A program made the position numbers and the translations under genes. Shown piece after piece: positions 25,885-34,780 of a stretch of DNA of 64,000 nucleotides. Source of the DNA: Paraeggerthella hongkongensis. Lineage in GTDB: Bacteria; Actinomycetota; Coriobacteriia; Coriobacteriales; Eggerthellaceae. The notes under the pieces were generated by a model. That model was not told where the DNA came from. It saw only the letters and a list, made by a program, of their open reading frames with translations, and did no database searches. The stretch spans positions 1 through 64,000 of the forward strand of contig NZ_PPTQ01000008.1 of the NCBI RefSeq assembly GCF_003340345.1, read 5' to 3'. Position 1 is the stretch's first letter. The number at the start of each line of letters is the position of its first letter.

Positions 25885-28443
25885 ATGGACATCTCAAGAC
25901 GAGGGTTCGTCAAAGCCACGGCCGTAGCGCTGGCAAGCGCCGCGGCGGCGGGCACCATGTCGTCGCTCGTTGGATGCGGCAGCAACCAGCAGGAAGCGTC
26001 TTCGGGCGAGGGGCAGAAATTCACGTCGGTGTGCCGTTTCTGCGGCTGCGGCTGCGGGGTCATCTGCGAAGTGAAGGACAACAAGCTGGTGTCGGTGACG
26101 GGAGACCCGGACAACCAGTCCAACAAGGGCCTCAACTGCGTCAAGGGCTACTATCTGGCAAAGATCCTGTACGGGGACGACCGTCTGACCGTGCCCCTTA
26201 TCCGCGACGACAAGTCCACGAAGGGCACCGACGACGGCCTGCGCGAAGCCACCTGGGACGAGGCGCTCGAACTGGTGGCGGGCAAGCTCAAGGACACCTG
26301 GAAGAAGGACAAGAGCCGCCTGGCGTTCTGGGGATCGGGCCAGCAGCCCATCACGGAAGGCTACGCCACCGCCAAGTTCTGGAAGGCCGGCCTGCTGTCC
26401 AACAACATCGACCCGAACGCGCGCCTGTGCATGGCCAGCGCCGTGGTCGGCTTCATGAACGTGTTCCAGACCGACGAGCCGGCCGGCAGCTACAGCGACC
26501 TGGACGAAGCCGACGCGTTCGTCACCTGGGGCGCCAACATGGCCGAGGCCCATCCCATGCTGTACTCGCGCCTGACCGCGCGCAAGCTCTCGGGCACCAA
26601 CGTGAAGCACTACGACCTGACCACGCTCAAGACGCGCACGAGTGCAAGCGCCGACAAGGTCATGGTCTTCAAGCCCAACACCGACCTGGCCATTGCCAAC
26701 TGCATCGCCAACTACCTGGTACAGAACAAGAAGTACGACGAAGCCTTCGTCAACGACCACTTGCAGTTCAAGCAGGGAACCGAGAACATCGGCAACGCCA
26801 TCGACGACGGATACGATGCCAGCGACGTCGGCAAATCGGTGGACAAGGTGGAGCCCATCACGTTCGAGGAGTACGCCGCGCGTCTGGAGCCCTACACCCT
26901 CGAGTACACCGCGCAGCTGTCCGGCGTAGCCGCCGAGGACCTCAAAGAGCTGGCCGAGGTGTTCGCCGACCCGAACAAGAAGGTCATGTCGCTGTGGACC
27001 ATGGGCGTGAACCAGCACAACCGCGGCACGTGGATGAACCACAACATCTACAACGTCCACCTGCTGTCGGGCAAGATCGCGCAGCCCGGCAACGGCCCCT
27101 TCTCGCTGACCGGTCAGCCCACCGCCTGCGGCACCGCGCGCGAAGTGGGCACCTTCAGCCACCGCCTGCCCGCCGACCTGCTGGTGGCCAACGCGCAGCA
27201 TCGTCGTTACACCGAAGTCATCTGGAACCTGCCCGAGGGCTATCTGGACGAAATCCAGAAGCCGGGCTTCCACACGGTCAAGATCTTCCGTGAAATGTCC
27301 AAGGGCAACATAGACTTCCTGTGGTCCGCACACAACAACTGGGCCGTCTCCATGCCGAACCTCACCCGCTTCTTGGGCAAGGGCGACAAGACGGGCGTCA
27401 TGGACACGTTCGTCGTGGTGAACGAGGTCTACCCCACCCTGTCCACGAAATACGCCGACGTGGTGCTCCCCGTGGCCATGTGGGTGGAGCGCGAAGGCCA
27501 GTTCGGCAACGCCGAGCGCCGCACCGCCGTGTTCGAGAAGGCCGTCGACCCGCCGGGCGAGGCGAAGTGGGACCTGTGGGTCATCATGGAGGTGGCGCGC
27601 CGCGTGCTCGACGGCGAGAAGATCGACGGGCAGGATGCGTTCGACCGCCTGTTCGGCGATATCTACGACAAGAGCGCCGCTGATTTCAAGGGCGATTCGC
27701 GCGAAACGAACCGCGCCATCTGGGAAGAGTACCGCACGTTCTCGAACCCCGATCTGAACGAGAAGGCCCAGGCCATCAACAACGACGTCGACGGAAAGTT
27801 CGAAGCCAAGCTGAAGATGGAGAACAAGCAGCTTGCACCCTACGACGAATACCTGACGCATCACGGCCTGACCTGGCCCGTGCGCGAGGTGAACGGCACG
27901 TGGCTGCCCACGAAGTGGCGCTTCTCCACCGGCAAGCAGGAGGACGGCTTCGACGAGGTGGGCGTGGCCCAGTACGGCAAGGAAGGCCTGGCCGGCGGCG
28001 TGAGCTTCTACAAGTCCGCCAAGATGAAGCCCTCCGTGGTGTTTCGCCCCTACGAACCGCCCGCGGAAGAGCCGGACAAGGAGTACCCGTTCGTGTTCTG
28101 CACGGGCCGCCTGCTGGAGCATTGGCACACCGGATCGATGACGCGGCGCGTGCCCGAGCTGGATCGCGCGCTTCCCGAGGCGCTGCTCAACATGAGCCCG
28201 GAGGACTGCGCGAAGATGGACATCAAGGACGGCGATATGGTCAAGGTGAAGTCGCGCTTCGGAGAGTTCGAGATCAAGGTGTCGACGGCTGGACGCACCG
28301 AGCCTCCCGCCGGTACGGTGTTCGCGCCCTTCTTCGCGGAGGAAACGCTGATCAACCTGGCCGTGCAGGATGCGTACTGCCCGCTGTCCAAAGAGCCCGA
28401 CTACAAGAAGACCTGCGTGTCCATCACGAAGGTAGAGAGGTGA
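25885..28443 (+). CDS. napA: nitrate reductase catalytic subunit NapA
   Basis: An 852-residue molybdopterin enzyme reducing nitrate to nitrite outside the cytoplasmic membrane. It has a twin-arginine signal (DISRRGFVKATAVAL) that ends in a lipobox-like LVGCGSN, suggesting a lipid anchor. The [4Fe-4S] region reads CRFCGCGCGVIC ... NCVKGYY; NapA normally has Thr where this has an extra Cys (CGCGCG). The Mo-ligand region CMASAVVGFMNVFQTDEPAG near residue 190 is NapA-specific and argues against formate dehydrogenase. ATG at 25885 follows GAAGGAGGGATGTC. Downstream genes encode NapB, NapD and NapH. Confidence 0.92.
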   Translation: MDISRRGFVKATAVALASAAAAGTMSSLVGCGSNQQEASSGEGQKFTSVCRFCGCGCGVICEVKDNKLVSVTGDPDNQSNKGLNCVKGYYLAKILYGDDRLTVPLIRDDKSTKGTDDGLREATWDEALELVAGKLKDTWKKDKSRLAFWGSGQQPITEGYATAKFWKAGLLSNNIDPNARLCMASAVVGFMNVFQTDEPAGSYSDLDEADAFVTWGANMAEAHPMLYSRLTARKLSGTNVKHYDLTTLKTRTSASADKVMVFKPNTDLAIANCIANYLVQNKKYDEAFVNDHLQFKQGTENIGNAIDDGYDASDVGKSVDKVEPITFEEYAARLEPYTLEYTAQLSGVAAEDLKELAEVFADPNKKVMSLWTMGVNQHNRGTWMNHNIYNVHLLSGKIAQPGNGPFSLTGQPTACGTAREVGTFSHRLPADLLVANAQHRRYTEVIWNLPEGYLDEIQKPGFHTVKIFREMSKGNIDFLWSAHNNWAVSMPNLTRFLGKGDKTGVMDTFVVVNEVYPTLSTKYADVVLPVAMWVEREGQFGNAERRTAVFEKAVDPPGEAKWDLWVIMEVARRVLDGEKIDGQDAFDRLFGDIYDKSAADFKGDSRETNRAIWEEYRTFSNPDLNEKAQAINNDVDGKFEAKLKMENKQLAPYDEYLTHHGLTWPVREVNGTWLPTKWRFSTGKQEDGFDEVGVAQYGKEGLAGGVSFYKSAKMKPSVVFRPYEPPAEEPDKEYPFVFCTGRLLEHWHTGSMTRRVPELDRALPEALLNMSPEDCAKMDIKDGDMVKVKSRFGEFEIKVSTAGRTEPPAGTVFAPFFAEETLINLAVQDAYCPLSKEPDYKKTCVSITKVER

Positions 28444-28448
28444 AACCG

Positions 28449-28781
28449 ATGAAGAAGAAAGCTATCGCCACCGCCCTCGTGCTGACCATGGCCCTGGGCG
28501 CAGGCGCGCTTGCCGGGTGCGCGACCGAGCGCGCAGGCTACACCGGAAACGACGACATCCCGCCGGGAGCGGCGCCGCTTATGCCGCCCACGCACGTCGG
28601 ACGCGCGGACAACCTGGGAGCAGCCGGCTGCTACGGCTGCCACGGCGCGAACGATCTGGCGAACCCCATGCTGAACGGGGCAACCGCTCTGCCCGACGAC
28701 CACTACAAAGACGGCAACGTGGAAACGAAGCAGATCGAACCCACGCGCGAGCAGTGCATCACCTGCCATCCGCAGGGGTAG
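28449..28781 (+). CDS. napB: NapB-type diheme cytochrome c, lipoprotein
   Basis: A 110-residue small subunit with a lysine-rich signal and lipobox (ALGAGALAGC, Cys near residue 21), then PPTHVGR and two c-type heme motifs, CYGCH near 61 and CITCH near 105. NapB passes electrons to NapA. It is shorter than the usual periplasmic NapB and, if lipidated, would be tethered to the membrane, as suits a cell without an outer membrane. It begins five bases after the napA stop. Confidence 0.85.
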   Translation: MKKKAIATALVLTMALGAGALAGCATERAGYTGNDDIPPGAAPLMPPTHVGRADNLGAAGCYGCHGANDLANPMLNGATALPDDHYKDGNVETKQIEPTREQCITCHPQG

Positions 28782-28812
28782 CGCGCGCGTCGAAACTGCT
28801 TGCCCATCCCCG

Positions 28813-28879
28813 CGTCTGCGCATTGCCATGAGCAGACGCATTCCCTCCCCACCCGCCTCCCCTGTTGAGGGGAGGCGGG
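28813..28879 (+). other. two adjacent hairpins between napB and napD
   Basis: GCGTCTGC/GCAGACGC (28813-28840) and CCCGCCTCCCC/GGGGAGGCGGG (28852-28879) form two stems in the 131-bp napB-napD gap. Neither has a T tract. They may stabilise the upstream mRNA end or reduce napDH expression. Confidence 0.5.
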
Positions 28880-28912
28880 CACCGGAAGGACAAAACGAGT
28901 AAGGAGAGCACC

Positions 28913-29170
28913 ATGGTCATCTCGAGCCTGGTCATCGAAACGGCGCCCGCGCGGACCGAAGACGTCGCGCGCGAGCTTGACCTGCGCGAAGGCGTGGAGG
29001 TTCACGAAGTGAACGGGTACAAGATCGTCGTCACCATCGAGGCTGAAACGGTCGACGCGTCGCACGCCGTCGCAAGCGGGTTCATCGGCATCGAAGGCGT
29101 CACCGGCATCAACCTGGTGTACGCGAACTTCGAGGACGACCCCACGCTTGCCAAGGTCGGATCGCGATGA
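28913..29170 (+). CDS. napD: NapD chaperone
   Basis: An 85-residue ferredoxin-fold chaperone that binds the NapA twin-arginine signal during maturation. The sequence opens VISSLVIETAPARTEDVARELDLREGVEVHEVNGYKIVVTIEAE, the normal NapD layout, with VTGINLVYANFED near the C-terminus. Strong site AAGGAGAGCACC at the start. Its stop overlaps the napH start by four bases (ATGA). Confidence 0.9.
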   Translation: MVISSLVIETAPARTEDVARELDLREGVEVHEVNGYKIVVTIEAETVDASHAVASGFIGIEGVTGINLVYANFEDDPTLAKVGSR

Positions 29171-30063
29171 GCGACGCACGGACCGCATCGCGCGGGTTTC
29201 GCTGGACGTGGCTGCGCCGCAGCGTGCAGGCAGCCGCCCTCGTGCTGTTCGCGTTGCCGCTGATCGCAGCCGGATGGGGTCTTTTCGGCCTGTTCGCCGG
29301 AGGCGAGGAAGCGACCCCCGCGCCCGCGCAGCTGCCGTTCTTCGGAAGCCTGTCGTCGTCCTCGATCTTCGGCATCGAAGTGCTCGACCCGTTCGCCATG
29401 CTCCAAACCATAGCGGCGTCGAAGACCTTCGCGCTTGACTGGCTGCTGGCCGCCTTGCCCGTTCTTGTATTGTACGGCCTGATCAGAGGCAGGGCATTCT
29501 GCGGATGGATATGCCCCGTGAACCTGCTGCTCGAGCTGGTCGACGCCCTGCGCCGCAAGCTCGGCGTCGAAGTGCGCGAGGCGCCCGTGCCCCGGCGCGC
29601 GAAGCTATGGATAGCCTTGGCCGTGCTTGCGCTGTCCGCCGTCACGAGCATTCCGGTGTTCGAAGCGTTCTCGCCCATCAGCGCGATCAACAAGGGCATC
29701 CTGTTCGGCGCCGTTACGGGCCTATGGGTGCTGGGCGCCATCGTGTTGGCGGAGCTGTTCTGGGGGCATCGCGTATGGTGTCGCTCGCTCTGTCCGCTTG
29801 GCGGCTTTTACCAAGCCGTCGGGCGCGCAGGCCAGGTGAACGTACGCCTCGACCACGCAGCCTGCATCCACTGCGACGCCTGCAAGAACGCCTGCCTGTG
29901 CGACCCCGCCATATTGGAGCCCGTCTTGGCCGAGCGCGACGTCATCGTGCGCGCGGGCGACTGCATGGCCTGCGGATCGTGCATCGACGCCTGCCCGACG
30001 CGCGCGCTCTCGTTTTGCGTGGGCCGCAGCGCAAAGCCCGCGCGCCCGAACGTCGAAGCGTAG
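29167..30063 (+). CDS. napH: NapH-type membrane quinol-oxidising ferredoxin
   Basis: A 298-residue membrane protein with four helices (about 20-45, 88-107, 147-167, 175-197), the paired Cys motifs CGWICPVNLL near 115 and CRSLCPLGGFY near 203, and two C-terminal clusters CIHCDACKNACLCDP near 235 and CMACGSCIDACP near 262. NapH takes electrons from the quinone pool and passes them to NapG. It closes the nap transcript and converges on the response regulator gene with 50 bases between stops. Confidence 0.88.
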   Translation: MSDARTASRGFRWTWLRRSVQAAALVLFALPLIAAGWGLFGLFAGGEEATPAPAQLPFFGSLSSSSIFGIEVLDPFAMLQTIAASKTFALDWLLAALPVLVLYGLIRGRAFCGWICPVNLLLELVDALRRKLGVEVREAPVPRRAKLWIALAVLALSAVTSIPVFEAFSPISAINKGILFGAVTGLWVLGAIVLAELFWGHRVWCRSLCPLGGFYQAVGRAGQVNVRLDHAACIHCDACKNACLCDPAILEPVLAERDVIVRAGDCMACGSCIDACPTRALSFCVGRSAKPARPNVEA

Positions 30064-30113
30064 GGCGCGCACCACATGCGGGACCGCCCAGACGGCCCCG
30101 CCGCGCTTTCGCG

Positions 30114-30758
30114 CTACACGTTGAGCAGCTTGTGCCTGAGCGCGTAATCCACCAGGTCGGCACGGGTCTTCAAACCTAGCTTCTGGTAAATCTTCGAACG
30201 GTGCGCCTCGATGGTCTTCACGGAAAGGTATATCTGCTCCGAGATTTCCTTGTTCGTGAAGCCCTTGGCCAAAAGCTGAAGCACCTCCAGCTCCCGATTC
30301 GAGAGCTGCTGATAGGATCGGTCTTCTTCCTCTCCACCTTTGACCAGCTGTTTCGTAAGAAGCGCCGCCATCTTCGGATGAATGTAGCTGCCCCCTTCAG
30401 CCACGGCATGCACCGCCGCAAGCAGTTCTTCGGAGCTTGAATTCTTCAGCACGTAGCCTGCCGCGCCGCCGCGCAAGGTGTAGAACAGGTACTCCGGCTC
30501 GGCGAACATCGTCAAGATGATCACCTTGGTGCACGGAAAATCCTTCGTGATCTTCTCGCACGCAACCAGCCCGCTTTGCCCCGGAGGCATCGAGATGTCC
30601 ATGAGCAGGATGTCGGGCTTTTCGCGCGCGACGATGGCGTACGCCTGCGCGCCGTCCGCCGCTTCCGCCACTACCTTGAGGTCGGGGTCTTGCTCCAGGA
30701 TCATCTTGAACCCGGCGCGCACCACCTCGTGATCGTCCGCAAGCATGACACGTATCAT
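30114..30758 (-). CDS. NarL/NreC-type response regulator
   Basis: A 214-residue DNA-binding regulator. The receiver domain has the acidic pair ADDHEVVRAG near residue 7, phospho-acceptor Asp in ILLMDISMPPG near 54, and Lys in YVLKNSSSEELL near 105. The LuxR-type helix-turn-helix is LSNRELEVLQLLAKGFTNKEISEQIYLSVKTIEAHRSKIYQKLGLKTR (only the start LSNRELEVLQLLAKG is typical of the family). ATG at 30758 follows AAGGAGGTGGACGC and overlaps the kinase stop by four bases. Position beside nap suggests it controls nitrate respiration. Confidence 0.9.
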   Translation of the reverse strand: MIRVMLADDHEVVRAGFKMILEQDPDLKVVAEAADGAQAYAIVAREKPDILLMDISMPPGQSGLVACEKITKDFPCTKVIILTMFAEPEYLFYTLRGGAAGYVLKNSSSEELLAAVHAVAEGGSYIHPKMAALLTKQLVKGGEEEDRSYQQLSNRELEVLQLLAKGFTNKEISEQIYLSVKTIEAHRSKIYQKLGLKTRADLVDYALRHKLLNV

Positions 30759-31960
30759 GCGTCCACCTCCTTGCCCTCGACAATGTTCATCGGCGAAACG
30801 AGCGTGACCTTCGTGCCGTTCGGACCCGACTCCATGGTCAGCATCGCGCCGATGATGCTCGCACGCTCCCGCATGCCGGAAAGTCCGCAGCCGCTCCCCT
30901 TGATCACGGGCCGTTCGGTATCGAAGCCGCAGCCGTGGTCGATGACGGACACATGCAGCCATCCGTCGGAATCTTCCAACGTCACGTATATCTTATCGGC
31001 CTCGGAATACTTGCAGGCGTTGAGTATGGCTTCTTGGCAGATACGGTACGCCTGCGTCTCGAGCGCTTGATCGAACCGGCTGCGCGACAACGACCCCTCG
31101 AACACGATCTCGGTGCCGTACGTTTTCTCGTACACCGACGCTTGGGAGTGCAGCGCCGCCATGAACCCCAAATGATCAAGGGTTGAAGGGCGCAGCTCGA
31201 CCGATATGTTGTGCAGCTCGTCCAAAATGCGCCCGATGTTGTTGTTGGCCGACGCCAGCACTTCCGCGCCCGCCTGGTCGACGTGCCCTTCCAGCAGCTT
31301 GAGCGAAAACGAGACGGTCAGCAGCTCCTGGGCGATACCGTCGTGCAGCTCGCGCGATATGCGCTTTCGCTCGTCCTCCTGCGCCGCGATCACGCGCGAC
31401 AGGTCCGAGCGCACGAAAATAGGGTTGCGCTGCGTGTCGACGCGCTTCTCCGCCGCAATGCTCTCGAAGTCCATGAAATCGGTCGAGACCACGTCCATCC
31501 CAAGAAGGGAGCCGTCCAGATTCAGGATCAAGTCTCGGTACACCTCTTGATGATGGTCGCTCACCGAGCGAAACGCCGTCAGCAGCACGGCGACCACGCG
31601 CCCCTTTCTGGTCAGGGGAAGCGCGCAGAAGCTGCGCAGGTCCTCGGCGAACACGATCGGGTACGACGAGTACTCGCGCGGATCGATCTCCTCGTCGATG
31701 TCCGTGAACATCATGGGCTTGCCCGCTTTGATGGTGATGCCGCCTATGCCGTGGCCGGGCGCCAGCACGATGCGCCGATGACGCTCGCCTGTCGCACCGG
31801 CGCTGTACACCCATTTCAGGGGCGCGCCGATGAACGCCGTCAAGCCCAGCGAAACGAAATCGAAGCCGTACGAACGCTTGATGTCCTCGACCAGGCGCGC
31901 GTACTCCGCGCACGTGCCCGCCAGCTCGCATTCGCTGAAATTCGATGCCCCCACGCGCAT
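30755..31960 (-). CDS. GAF-domain sensor histidine kinase (HisKA_3)
   Basis: A roughly 401-residue soluble kinase with no membrane helices. An N-terminal GAF domain (about 10-170, with GHGIGGITIKAGKPMMFTD and RSFCALPLTRKGRVVAVL) precedes a NarX/NreB-type phospho-acceptor helix with His in ERKRISRELHDGIAQELL near 215. The ATPase domain has NACKYSEADKIYV, IDHGCGFD and GSGCGLSGMRERA. GTG at 31978 would add six residues; ATG at 31960 has AGGGTGGA upstream. The layout is like NreA (nitrate-binding GAF) joined to NreB-type kinase parts, which would suit nitrate sensing; ligand identity is inference. Confidence 0.82.
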   Translation of the reverse strand: MRVGASNFSECELAGTCAEYARLVEDIKRSYGFDFVSLGLTAFIGAPLKWVYSAGATGERHRRIVLAPGHGIGGITIKAGKPMMFTDIDEEIDPREYSSYPIVFAEDLRSFCALPLTRKGRVVAVLLTAFRSVSDHHQEVYRDLILNLDGSLLGMDVVSTDFMDFESIAAEKRVDTQRNPIFVRSDLSRVIAAQEDERKRISRELHDGIAQELLTVSFSLKLLEGHVDQAGAEVLASANNNIGRILDELHNISVELRPSTLDHLGFMAALHSQASVYEKTYGTEIVFEGSLSRSRFDQALETQAYRICQEAILNACKYSEADKIYVTLEDSDGWLHVSVIDHGCGFDTERPVIKGSGCGLSGMRERASIIGAMLTMESGPNGTKVTLVSPMNIVEGKEVDA

Positions 31961-32059
31961 CCCCCGTCCACCCTGCACGCAAACGTTACATTCAGCGTTT
32001 CATTATCCCCTACTTTGCCGGGAATTGCACGGACGCTCCCGTCGGATGCACCCGACTCG

Positions 32060-32650
32060 TCAGCGACGAGCGTAGTCGGCCATACGGCATGCGCCCGCCG
32101 CCCCGCAGGCGCGTACGACCTGCTCGCTTTCATCCGTTATGCCCCCGAGCGCCAGCACCGGGATCCGGGCCCGCTCGACCACGTCCCGCAGAAACGAAGC
32201 GCCGCCGAACGGCGCGCCCGGCTTGCACGAAGGAGCGAACACGGGACTTGCTATCAGCAGGTCGGCGCCGAGCGCTTCGGCTTCGCTCACTTCCGCCGCC
32301 GCATGCACGTTGGTCCCCACGCACGAAAAGCCTGCGGGGCGGCCTTGCTCGCGCAGAAGCGGCAGCGGCAGATGGACGGCCGAACAGCCCATGCGACGCG
32401 CGACGTCGACCTGCGTATGGGCCGCAAACGCCATTCCGGCGCGGGCGCATGCCGCGGACACGTCTTGCGCGAGCGCTTCGTACTCTTTCGCGCCCAGGTC
32501 TTTCTCGCGCAGGATGACCAGATCGACGCAGCCCTTCAGCAACGCCACGTGATCTGCGAGAGGCCGGGCGCACGAGCGCCTGTCCGTGACGAACGCCCGC
32601 ACGAAAGCCCCGCTGGCAAGAACGTTCGCAAGCTCGATGGAAGGCCGCAT
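32060..32650 (-). CDS. thiE: ThiE/TenI-family thiamine phosphate synthase-like protein
   Basis: A 196-residue TIM-barrel protein of the ThiE/TenI group. ThiE couples the pyrimidine and thiazole halves of thiamine; TenI relatives aromatise the thiazole tautomer. Visible motifs are LVILREKDLGAKEYEA near residue 44, VDVARRMGCSAVHLPLPLL near 81, LLIASPVFAPSCKPG near 130 and VLALGGITDESEQV near 164. It is somewhat shorter than typical ThiE (about 210). It starts one base after the thiH stop as the last gene of thiSFGHE. ThiE versus TenI cannot be settled by eye. Confidence 0.78.
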   Translation of the reverse strand: MRPSIELANVLASGAFVRAFVTDRRSCARPLADHVALLKGCVDLVILREKDLGAKEYEALAQDVSAACARAGMAFAAHTQVDVARRMGCSAVHLPLPLLREQGRPAGFSCVGTNVHAAAEVSEAEALGADLLIASPVFAPSCKPGAPFGGASFLRDVVERARIPVLALGGITDESEQVVRACGAAGACRMADYARR

Positions 32651-32651
32651 C

Positions 32652-33923
32652 TCACACCCGCACGTAATCGTTCGCGACCGGCTCCAAGCCGTGCGCGCGC
32701 AGAGCCGCCGAAACGGTCTTCACGTCGCGGTCGTCCGCTATCTCGAACTGATCGTCGCCCGCCGATGCAGCATGCTCGTCTTCGGCAGCGGCGTGCTCGC
32801 CGACGCCCGTCGACACGCCGGCGGATATCTTCGTTGCCGCAATGCCCATGACCCGATCGCGGAACCCCTGCCGCTCGCGCGACGATATGGTTATGCCCGC
32901 CTGGGGCAGGAACAGGCGGTACGCGCACATGACCTGCAAAAGCCTGCGCTCGCCCACGCCGCGCGAGCCCAAGCTCTCGTTGCCCGCGATAGGCCGCAAA
33001 CGCGGACAGGAAAGCGAGAGCTCCGCCGCCGGGTACGCGCGTTGCAGAAGCCATGCGTGCATCCCGCACGCGAACGCGTCGCGCCGCGCATCGCCCAATC
33101 CCAGAAGCGCGCCGAAGGCCACGCCTCGCATACCCGCGCGCAGCGCGCGCTCCTGGGCGTTCGCGCGGTACGGGAACACGCGCTTGCGTCCGGCTCGGTG
33201 CAGCTTGCCGTACAGAGCGGGATCGTAGGTTTCCTGGAACACGGTCACGTAGTCCGCGCCGCTTCGATGCAGCAGCGCGTACTCGTCCTCGTTCAGCGGG
33301 TACACCTCCACGCCCACCGTGCGGAAGCGCTCCGACGCAAGCCGGCACGCTTCGGCGATGTAGGCGGGGTCGGTGCGTTCGCGATCCTCCCCCGTGAGCA
33401 GCAGGACGTCCTCCAAGCCGGTTTCGGCGATAGCGTCAAGCTCGCGCACGATGCCGCGCTGGTCGAGCTGGGCGCGGCAGATGTCGTTTTTGCGATTGAA
33501 CCCGCAGTACACGCAGTGGTTGTCGCAATAGTTCGCCAGATACAGCGGGGTGAACAGGTACGCCGTGCTGCCGAACCAGCGACGGCGGACGCGTTGGGCG
33601 GCGGCGGCCATCTTCTCCAAAAACGGCTCGGCTGCCGGAGAAAGCAGCGCCCCGAAGTCTTCAGGGGAAAGCCGCTCGGTCGCCAAGGCGCGGCGGACGT
33701 CAGCGGCGGTCACGGATGCGAAATCGAAGGCGGACGCCCGCTCGAGCACTTCTGAGATGACCGGGGAGTCAAGCGCATCCATGTCGGGAAGGTACGAAAG
33801 CGGGTCGATGCCGCAATCGCGCGCAACGTCCGACGGATCGGCCGCCTGCGCGCGCGAAAAGCCAGGGGCCTTCCAGCCAGGTTCGCCCCATGCGGGCGCG
33901 TTCAAGCGTTGTTCGTCTTGCAC
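32652..33923 (-). CDS. thiH: 2-iminoacetate synthase ThiH
   Basis: A 423-residue radical SAM enzyme splitting tyrosine to dehydroglycine for thiazole synthesis. The cluster motif is CDNHCVYCGFNRKNDI near residue 120, followed by LLLTGEDRERTDPAYIAEA and VTVFQETYDPALYGKLHRAG. The C-terminal end carries an Ala/Asp-rich insert (EHAAAEDEHAASAGDD) before a normal finish. The start is GTG at 33923, eight bases after the thiG stop, with AGGGGGCGCC upstream. An open frame continues upstream through thiG but is not a fusion; thiG is in another frame. Confidence 0.9.
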   Translation of the reverse strand: MQDEQRLNAPAWGEPGWKAPGFSRAQAADPSDVARDCGIDPLSYLPDMDALDSPVISEVLERASAFDFASVTAADVRRALATERLSPEDFGALLSPAAEPFLEKMAAAAQRVRRRWFGSTAYLFTPLYLANYCDNHCVYCGFNRKNDICRAQLDQRGIVRELDAIAETGLEDVLLLTGEDRERTDPAYIAEACRLASERFRTVGVEVYPLNEDEYALLHRSGADYVTVFQETYDPALYGKLHRAGRKRVFPYRANAQERALRAGMRGVAFGALLGLGDARRDAFACGMHAWLLQRAYPAAELSLSCPRLRPIAGNESLGSRGVGERRLLQVMCAYRLFLPQAGITISSRERQGFRDRVMGIAATKISAGVSTGVGEHAAAEDEHAASAGDDQFEIADDRDVKTVSAALRAHGLEPVANDYVRV

Positions 33924-33931
33924 GGCGCCCC

Positions 33932-34705
33932 CTAATCCGCCAGGAACCCGGTCAAAGGCGACGAGGCCTCGGCGCGCTCGAGCACGCGCCCGAATCCCGC
34001 GCGGTACGCCGCGCGCCCCGCTTCGACCGCATGCTTGAACGCAGCGGCCATGAGCGCGACGTCGCCGGCGGTTGCCACAGCCGTGTTCGCCATGACGGCG
34101 GCGGCCCCCAGCTCCATGGCTTCGCACGCCTGTGAAGGGCGCCCGATGCCGGCGTCCACGATAACGGGCACGTCCACTTCGTCGATGATGATCTTGATGA
34201 AATCGCGCGCGGCAAGCCCCTTGTTCGAGCCGATGGGAGCGCCCAGCGGCATCACCGCGGCCGCGCCGGCGCTCACCAGGTCGCGCGCCGTGGTAAGGTC
34301 GGGAAACATGTAGGGAAGCACGACGAAGCCCTCGTTCGCCAAAAGCTCCGTAGCGCGCACCGTTTCGGCATTGTCGGGCATGAGGTACGCCGCATCGCGG
34401 ATGACCTCGACCTTGACGAAGTCCCCGCAGCCCATGGCGCGCGCCAGGCGAGCGATGCGCACGGCTTCCTCGGCCGTGCGCGCGCCCGACGTGTTCGGCA
34501 GCAGCGTCACCCCTTCCGGAATGGCGTCCAGGATGTTGTCTTCCTGTCCCGTGTTGGCGCGACGGACCGCCAGCGTCACCATCTGGGCGCCGGCGTCGCG
34601 CACCGCAGCCTCCACCAGATCGAGGTTGAACTTCCCCGATCCCAAAATGAAGCGCGACGTGAACGTGCGCCCTCCAAGCGACCATGCATCAGGTTCGTAC
34701 CCCAT
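33932..34705 (-). CDS. thiG: thiazole synthase ThiG
   Basis: A 257-residue TIM-barrel enzyme that builds the thiazole ring from deoxyxylulose phosphate, ThiS thiocarboxylate and dehydroglycine. Family features are [12 protein letters not shown] near residue 15, the Schiff-base Lys region [11 protein letters not shown] near 96, [18 protein letters not shown] near 148 and [19 protein letters not shown] near 184. It is 75 bp downstream of thiF on the same strand. Confidence 0.95.
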   Translation of the reverse strand: MGYEPDAWSLGGRTFTSRFILGSGKFNLDLVEAAVRDAGAQMVTLAVRRANTGQEDNILDAIPEGVTLLPNTSGARTAEEAVRIARLARAMGCGDFVKVEVIRDAAYLMPDNAETVRATELLANEGFVVLPYMFPDLTTARDLVSAGAAAVMPLGAPIGSNKGLAARDFIKIIIDEVDVPVIVDAGIGRPSQACEAMELGAAAVMANTAVATAGDVALMAAAFKHAVEAGRAAYRAGFGRVLERAEASSPLTGFLAD

Positions 34706-34780
34706 AGACGTTTCCTTCCCAACCGCGCCGAAGCCCGCAGCTTGGCGCAGCGCACGTTTCTTGTTTCTTTAGTTCTTCGA

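Noticed and set aside
25894-28128. Large gene opposite napA (744 residues)
   Set aside because: The frame is His/Val/Gly-rich and has no domain; it is the complement of a well-supported napA in high-GC DNA.
25885-28443. Formate dehydrogenase instead of NapA
   Set aside because: The Mo-site region CMASAVVGF and the neighbouring NapB, NapD, NapG and NapH genes are specific to nitrate reductase.
32652-34685. ThiG-ThiH fusion of 677 residues
   Set aside because: The long frame reads thiG DNA in a non-ThiG frame; real ThiH similarity begins at the GTG at 33923, and thiG is intact in another frame.
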